Below, in pieces: positions 58,182 through 60,871 of a stretch of DNA of 60,871 nt (within the stretch, counting starts at the first letter, position 1; the number at the start of each line of letters is the position of its first letter). Under the pieces are notes generated by a model. The model made no database searches. It had not been told where the DNA came from and was given only the letters and a program-made list of their open reading frames with translations. The position numbers were made by a program, and so were the translations under genes. This stretch comes from Thermoproteota archaeon (GTDB lineage Archaea; Korarchaeota; Korarchaeia; Korarchaeales; Korarchaeaceae), in contig JAMOVA010000020.1 in the NCBI GenBank assembly GCA_027061785.1, positions 1-60,871 on the forward strand. Direction: 5' to 3'.

Positions 58182-59813
58182 ATGGCCGTCGCAGGTGGCG
58201 AGGGAGCTGGAGCAATCCCCGTTCTCATATTAAAGGAAGGAACCTCCAGAACTAAGGGTAGAGAGGCTCTGAGACTGAATATAACCGTCGCAAAGGCTAT
58301 AGCGGATACCATAAGGACTTCTCTCAGTCCTAAGGGCATGCAGAAGATGCTCGTCGACCCCTTCGGGGATGTGATAATCACGCACGACGGTGCCACCATA
58401 ATGAAGGAGATAGAGGTTGAGCATCCCACGGCCAAGATGATGGTGGACCTAGCGAAATCCCAGGAGCAGGAGGCTGGAGATGGTACCACTACTGTAGTTC
58501 TCCTAGCTGGCGAACTACTGGCCAAGGCAGAGGACCTACTGGATTTAGGTATACATCCCACGGTGATAATCTCCGGGTACAGGAAGGCCGCAGAAAAGGC
58601 GGTGGAGTACCTGAATGAGATAGCGATCAAGGTCCCGTGGAACGACAAGGAGTTGCTAAAGAAGATAGCCAAGATAGCCATGAGCAGCAAGTCCGCTCGA
58701 GTAGCGCTGGACTATCTAGCCGATATTGTCGTTGACGCTGCCCTACAGGTCGTTGAGGAGAGGGACGGTAAGAGGATCGTTGATCTCGATAACATAAAGC
58801 TGGAGAAGAAGGAGGGTGGTTCCCTGTTCGACACCAAGCTCATCAGGGGCATAGTGATCGACAAGGAGGTCGTGCATCCCAGAATGCCTAGGAGGGTAGA
58901 GAACGCCAAGATAGCCCTTATAGAGAGCGCTCTCGAGATAAAGAAGCCTGAGCTCTCCTCCAAGATCAGAGTAACCTCACCGGCCCAGGTGAAGGAGTTC
59001 CTAGATCAGGAGAAGCAGATGCTGGCTGAATTAGTGGAGAAGATAGCCGCCACTGGAGCGAATGTGGTGTTCTGCCAGAAGGGCATCGACGATGTCGCTC
59101 AGCACTTCCTAGCGAAGCACGGTATACTGGCCGTCAGGAGGGTGAGGAAGTCCGACATGGAGAAGCTCGCCAAGGCCACTGGCGCTAAGATAGTCGTTAA
59201 CGTTAAGGAGATATCCGAGAAGGACCTCGGTTACGCGGAGCTCGTCGAGGAGAGGAGGGTCGGAGAGGATAAGATGGTCTTCGTCGAGGGATGCAAGGAT
59301 CCCAGGGCCGTTAGCATCCTGATAAGGGGTGGAGAGAAGCAGGTTATAGACGAGGCTGAGAGGAACCTGCACGATGCTCTAAGTGTGGTCAGGAACGTCA
59401 TAGAGGATGAGAAGATAGTCGTCGGCGCCGGCGCTGCTTGGATGGATTTGGTGCTCAAGCTCAAGGACTACGCCGTCCAGCTCGGTGGGAAGGAGCAGAA
59501 TGTGGTGGAGAAGTTCGCTGAGGCCCTCGAGTCCATACCCAAGACTCTCATAGAGAACGCTGGTCATGATCCGATAGTCAAGCTGGCCGAGCTGAGGAAG
59601 GCTCACGCTGAGGGTAAGAAGGAATACGGCTTCAACATATACACCGGAGAAGTAGAGAACATGTACGAGAAGGACATAATAGAGCCTGAGAGGGTGGTCA
59701 GGAGGGCCGTAGAGTCCGCATCCGAGTTCGCGACTACCGTGCTCAAGATCGATGACATAATAGCTGCCGCCGGTAAGAAATTCGAAGGTGGTAAGGGCAA
59801 GGGAGTGGAGTGA
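58182..59813 (+). CDS. Thermosome (group II chaperonin) subunit
   Basis: The 543-residue protein has LSPKGMQKMLVDPFGDVIITHDGATIMKE near residue 45, the ATPase motif EAGDGTTTVVLLAGELL near 92, VVHPRMPRRVENAKIALIE near 230, and a C-terminal GAGAAWMDLVLKLKDYA and GKGKG tail. It forms the double-ring folding chamber. The usual glycine in the SLGPKGM loop is serine (SLSPKGM), and the tail lacks long GGM repeats. The ATG at 58182 follows AGAGGTGAT; a GTG at 58173 is in frame. It may be cotranscribed with rpoK. Confidence 0.94.
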   Translation: MAVAGGEGAGAIPVLILKEGTSRTKGREALRLNITVAKAIADTIRTSLSPKGMQKMLVDPFGDVIITHDGATIMKEIEVEHPTAKMMVDLAKSQEQEAGDGTTTVVLLAGELLAKAEDLLDLGIHPTVIISGYRKAAEKAVEYLNEIAIKVPWNDKELLKKIAKIAMSSKSARVALDYLADIVVDAALQVVEERDGKRIVDLDNIKLEKKEGGSLFDTKLIRGIVIDKEVVHPRMPRRVENAKIALIESALEIKKPELSSKIRVTSPAQVKEFLDQEKQMLAELVEKIAATGANVVFCQKGIDDVAQHFLAKHGILAVRRVRKSDMEKLAKATGAKIVVNVKEISEKDLGYAELVEERRVGEDKMVFVEGCKDPRAVSILIRGGEKQVIDEAERNLHDALSVVRNVIEDEKIVVGAGAAWMDLVLKLKDYAVQLGGKEQNVVEKFAEALESIPKTLIENAGHDPIVKLAELRKAHAEGKKEYGFNIYTGEVENMYEKDIIEPERVVRRAVESASEFATTVLKIDDIIAAAGKKFEGGKGKGVE

Positions 59814-59814
59814 G

Positions 59815-60075
59815 GTGACAGCTAATAGCGATCTGCTGGGTCCAAAGAGGCTCACTAAGTTCGAGCGTATCAGGATAATATCCATTAGGGCCCAGCAGAT
59901 CGCAGCTGGCTCTCCCCTCTTTTTAGATGAGAACGAGATACCTGAAGGTCTGACCGATCCCGTCGAGCTAGCGAAATTGGAGCTGGAGAAGGGAAAGCTG
60001 CCTCTCATCTTGGAGAGGAGGGAAGGAGAGAAGATCTCCCTCCTAGATGTTAGGAAGCTCCTGAAGCGAGAGTAA
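59815..60075 (+). CDS. rpoK: DNA-directed RNA polymerase subunit K
   Basis: The 86-residue protein has the RpoK/Rpb6/omega signature: GPKRLTKFERIRIISIRAQQIAAGSPLF near residue 10, a variable spacer with FLDENEIPEGLTDPVELAKLEL, and LPLILERREG. The GTG at 59815 follows the thermosome stop by one base; a longer frame from 59788 overlaps the thermosome and is less likely. The subunit helps assemble the polymerase core. Confidence 0.9.
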   Translation: MTANSDLLGPKRLTKFERIRIISIRAQQIAAGSPLFLDENEIPEGLTDPVELAKLELEKGKLPLILERREGEKISLLDVRKLLKRE

Positions 60076-60170
60076 CTTTTTTAATTGCTGAGTGGTGAGT
60101 CAGACACAGCTCGCCCTCCAGGCTCCCCAGTGAAAGAGGCGGGCCTACAGAGGATAGAGAGGTGATACGC

Positions 60171-60452
60171 ATGGTGGCTGAAGAGGGAATCGTCTATGTT
60201 GGTAAGAAGCCTGCTATCAACTACGTTATGGCTACCACCCTCCAGATAAACAGGGGCGTGAAGAAGATTGTGCTGAAGGCCAGGGGTAGGTCCATATCCA
60301 GGGCCGTTGACGTGGCCGAGATAACTAGGCTCAAGTACTTCCCTGGCAAGATCAAGATAACCGACCTCAGGACTGGCACTGAGGAGATCATCGACGAGAA
60401 CGGTAGCAGGAGGGACATAAGCGTAATAGAGATCGAGCTCACCCAGGTGTGA
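60171..60452 (+). CDS. albA: DNA/RNA-binding protein Alba
   Basis: The 93-residue protein shows VYVGKKPAINYVMATTLQINRG near residue 7, with the lysine pair of the nucleic-acid site, and VLKARGRSISRAVDVAEI near 35. It packages DNA and binds RNA as dimers. ATG 60171 follows AGAGGTGAT; a GTG at 60162 is in frame. A promoter-like TTTTTTAATT lies near 60077-60086, leaving a leader of about 60 nt or more. A hairpin plus T-run follows the gene. Confidence 0.95.
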   Translation: MVAEEGIVYVGKKPAINYVMATTLQINRGVKKIVLKARGRSISRAVDVAEITRLKYFPGKIKITDLRTGTEEIIDENGSRRDISVIEIELTQV

Positions 60453-60457
60453 GCCCG

Positions 60458-60483
60458 GGGGGAGAAAACCCCCTCTAATTTTT
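60458..60483 (+). terminator. Hairpin and T-run after alba
   Basis: GGGGG (60458-60462) pairs with CCCCC (60469-60473) across an A-rich loop, followed by TCTAATTTTT. It looks like an intrinsic-type terminator, although archaea mainly need the T-run. Confidence 0.55.
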
Positions 60484-60526
60484 GGGTAAATTTCTTATTG
60501 CTCCCCAACCGGTAGGACCGATCGAC

Positions 60527-60871
60527 ATGGGTTCGGAGAAGAGGCCTCACTTCTGGCTGGACAAAATAGCTAGGGACATAATAGAGAGGGAAGAGAGACT
60601 CGGGAGGAAGATAGACGTTTTGAGGGTGGAATCAGGGATAGGGGCCAGCGGCTTCCCTCACATAGGTTCTGTGGGAGATTCGCTCAGGGCTTACGGGGTC
60701 AAGCTGGCCTTGGAGGAGCTGGGATACAAGAGCGAATTGATAGCGTACAGCGATGATAGGGACGGGCTGAGAAAGGTACCTGCAGGAGTGCCCGAGGAAT
60801 ACTCCAAGTACTTGGGAATGCCGGTGAGCGAGATTCCCGATCCCTGGGGGTGTCATTCCAGCTACGGAGAA
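60527..60871 (+). CDS. lysS: Lysyl-tRNA synthetase, class I, N-terminal 115 residues (cut by window edge)
   Basis: The visible part has HFWLDKIARDIIERE at the start, ESGIGASGFPHIGSVGDSLRAY with the HIGH-type motif near residue 40, YSDDRDGLRKVPAG near 74 and a WGCHSSYGE stretch at the edge. These are features of the class I (archaeal) LysRS, unrelated to the common class II enzyme. It charges tRNA-Lys. A TATA-like AAATTTCTTATTG lies near 60488-60500, so the transcript is nearly leaderless. Confidence 0.92.
   Translation, partial: MGSEKRPHFWLDKIARDIIEREERLGRKIDVLRVESGIGASGFPHIGSVGDSLRAYGVKLALEELGYKSELIAYSDDRDGLRKVPAGVPEEYSKYLGMPVSEIPDPWGCHSSYGE

Noticed and set aside
59379-60008. 209-codon minus-strand frame opposite the thermosome and rpoK
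   Set aside because: It spans two convincing genes on the other strand and has no recognisable features.
60076-60170. Structured RNA in the alba leader
   Set aside because: Only short CGCC/GGCG pairing is seen, without C/D boxes or a stable fold, so nothing is claimed.
1-60871. CRISPR arrays, insertion sequences, prophage or replication origin
   Set aside because: No regularly spaced repeats, transposase or integrase motifs, or Orc1/Cdc6 gene with origin-type repeats were found.

Overview
The window is archaeal. It carries a thermosome, RNA polymerase subunit K, Alba, an A-type ATPase, class I lysyl-tRNA synthetase, an RPA-like OB-fold protein, a short XPF nuclease, HflX, 2-oxoacid:ferredoxin oxidoreductases, an intron-bearing tRNA, AT-rich TATA boxes about 26 nt ahead of many starts, and GGTGA-type ribosome binding sites. 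A crenactin gene points to the TACK group. Crenactin plus a peptide- and amino-acid-fermenting gene set fits a hyperthermophilic korarchaeote or a close relative, but this is inference and no species call is possible from sequence alone.

Layout. 1-1193 (minus): ornithine carbamoyltransferase and the start of a carbamate kinase running off the left edge. 1485-6038: complete branched-chain amino acid ABC importer (livJHMGF type). 6044-8550 (minus): M42 aminopeptidase and a fused aconitase-X protein. 8610-10725: SIS sugar isomerase/deaminase, degenerate HAD protein, CoaD. 10767-13674: KorABDC-type oxidoreductase. 13694-13764: candidate box C/D RNA, then rhomboid protease and a class II aldolase. 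15062-16459 (minus): nucleotide-sugar dehydrogenase. 16500-18097: KaiC-like ATPase and prenyl diphosphate synthase. 18902-19179: candidate kink-turn RNA and tRNA-Met(CAT) with an intron. 19186-21702 (minus): VapC-type toxin pair, tRNA-Pro, two orphan genes, TrmB-like regulator, TRAM protein. 21766-24383 (minus): glycerate kinase and Clp1 RNA kinase. 24436-26243: a very divergent RuBisCO-like protein and a DUF72 protein. 26231-28121 (minus): crenactin and Ogt. 28189-31578: RtcA, RPA-like protein, XPF. 31569-36877: AsnRS, UbiD-family decarboxylase, HflX, ECF-type membrane protein, agmatinase. 36976-39716: orphan 84-residue protein and PorDAB. 39661-43361: membrane metallopeptidase, adenosine-type deaminase, CYTH protein, tRNA-Leu. 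43423-52550: A-type ATPase, with F-H-E-A-B-D-C on plus and K and I on minus. 52630-55133: UDP-GlcNAc 2-epimerase with an extra C-terminal domain, two DUF131 proteins, hexulose-phosphate synthase. 55135-58029 (minus): Lhr helicase. 58182-60871: thermosome, RpoK, Alba, and a LysRS that runs off the right edge.

How the genes fit together. Imported amino acids can be oxidised through the Kor and Por complexes to acyl-CoA and reduced ferredoxin; carbamoyl phosphate from the Otc/carbamate kinase pair could give ATP; the A-type ATPase handles the ion gradient. Aconitase-X and the UbiD homologue match the two diagnostic steps of the archaeal modified mevalonate pathway, whose product feeds the prenyl synthase for membrane lipids. 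WecB- and WecC-type enzymes together would make UDP-ManNAcA for surface glycans. Clp1 and RtcA are two RNA-end enzymes within 5 kb.

The items most worth a second look are the RuBisCO-like protein at 24436-25521, the two small-RNA candidates at 13694-13764 and 18902-18979, the epimerase fusion at 52630-54000, the single-chain aconitase-X, and the prenyl synthase whose conserved N-terminus lies upstream of any standard start codon. No CRISPR array, insertion sequence or replication origin was seen. No gene-free stretch exceeds 300 bases; the longest (1194-1484) holds two divergent promoters.
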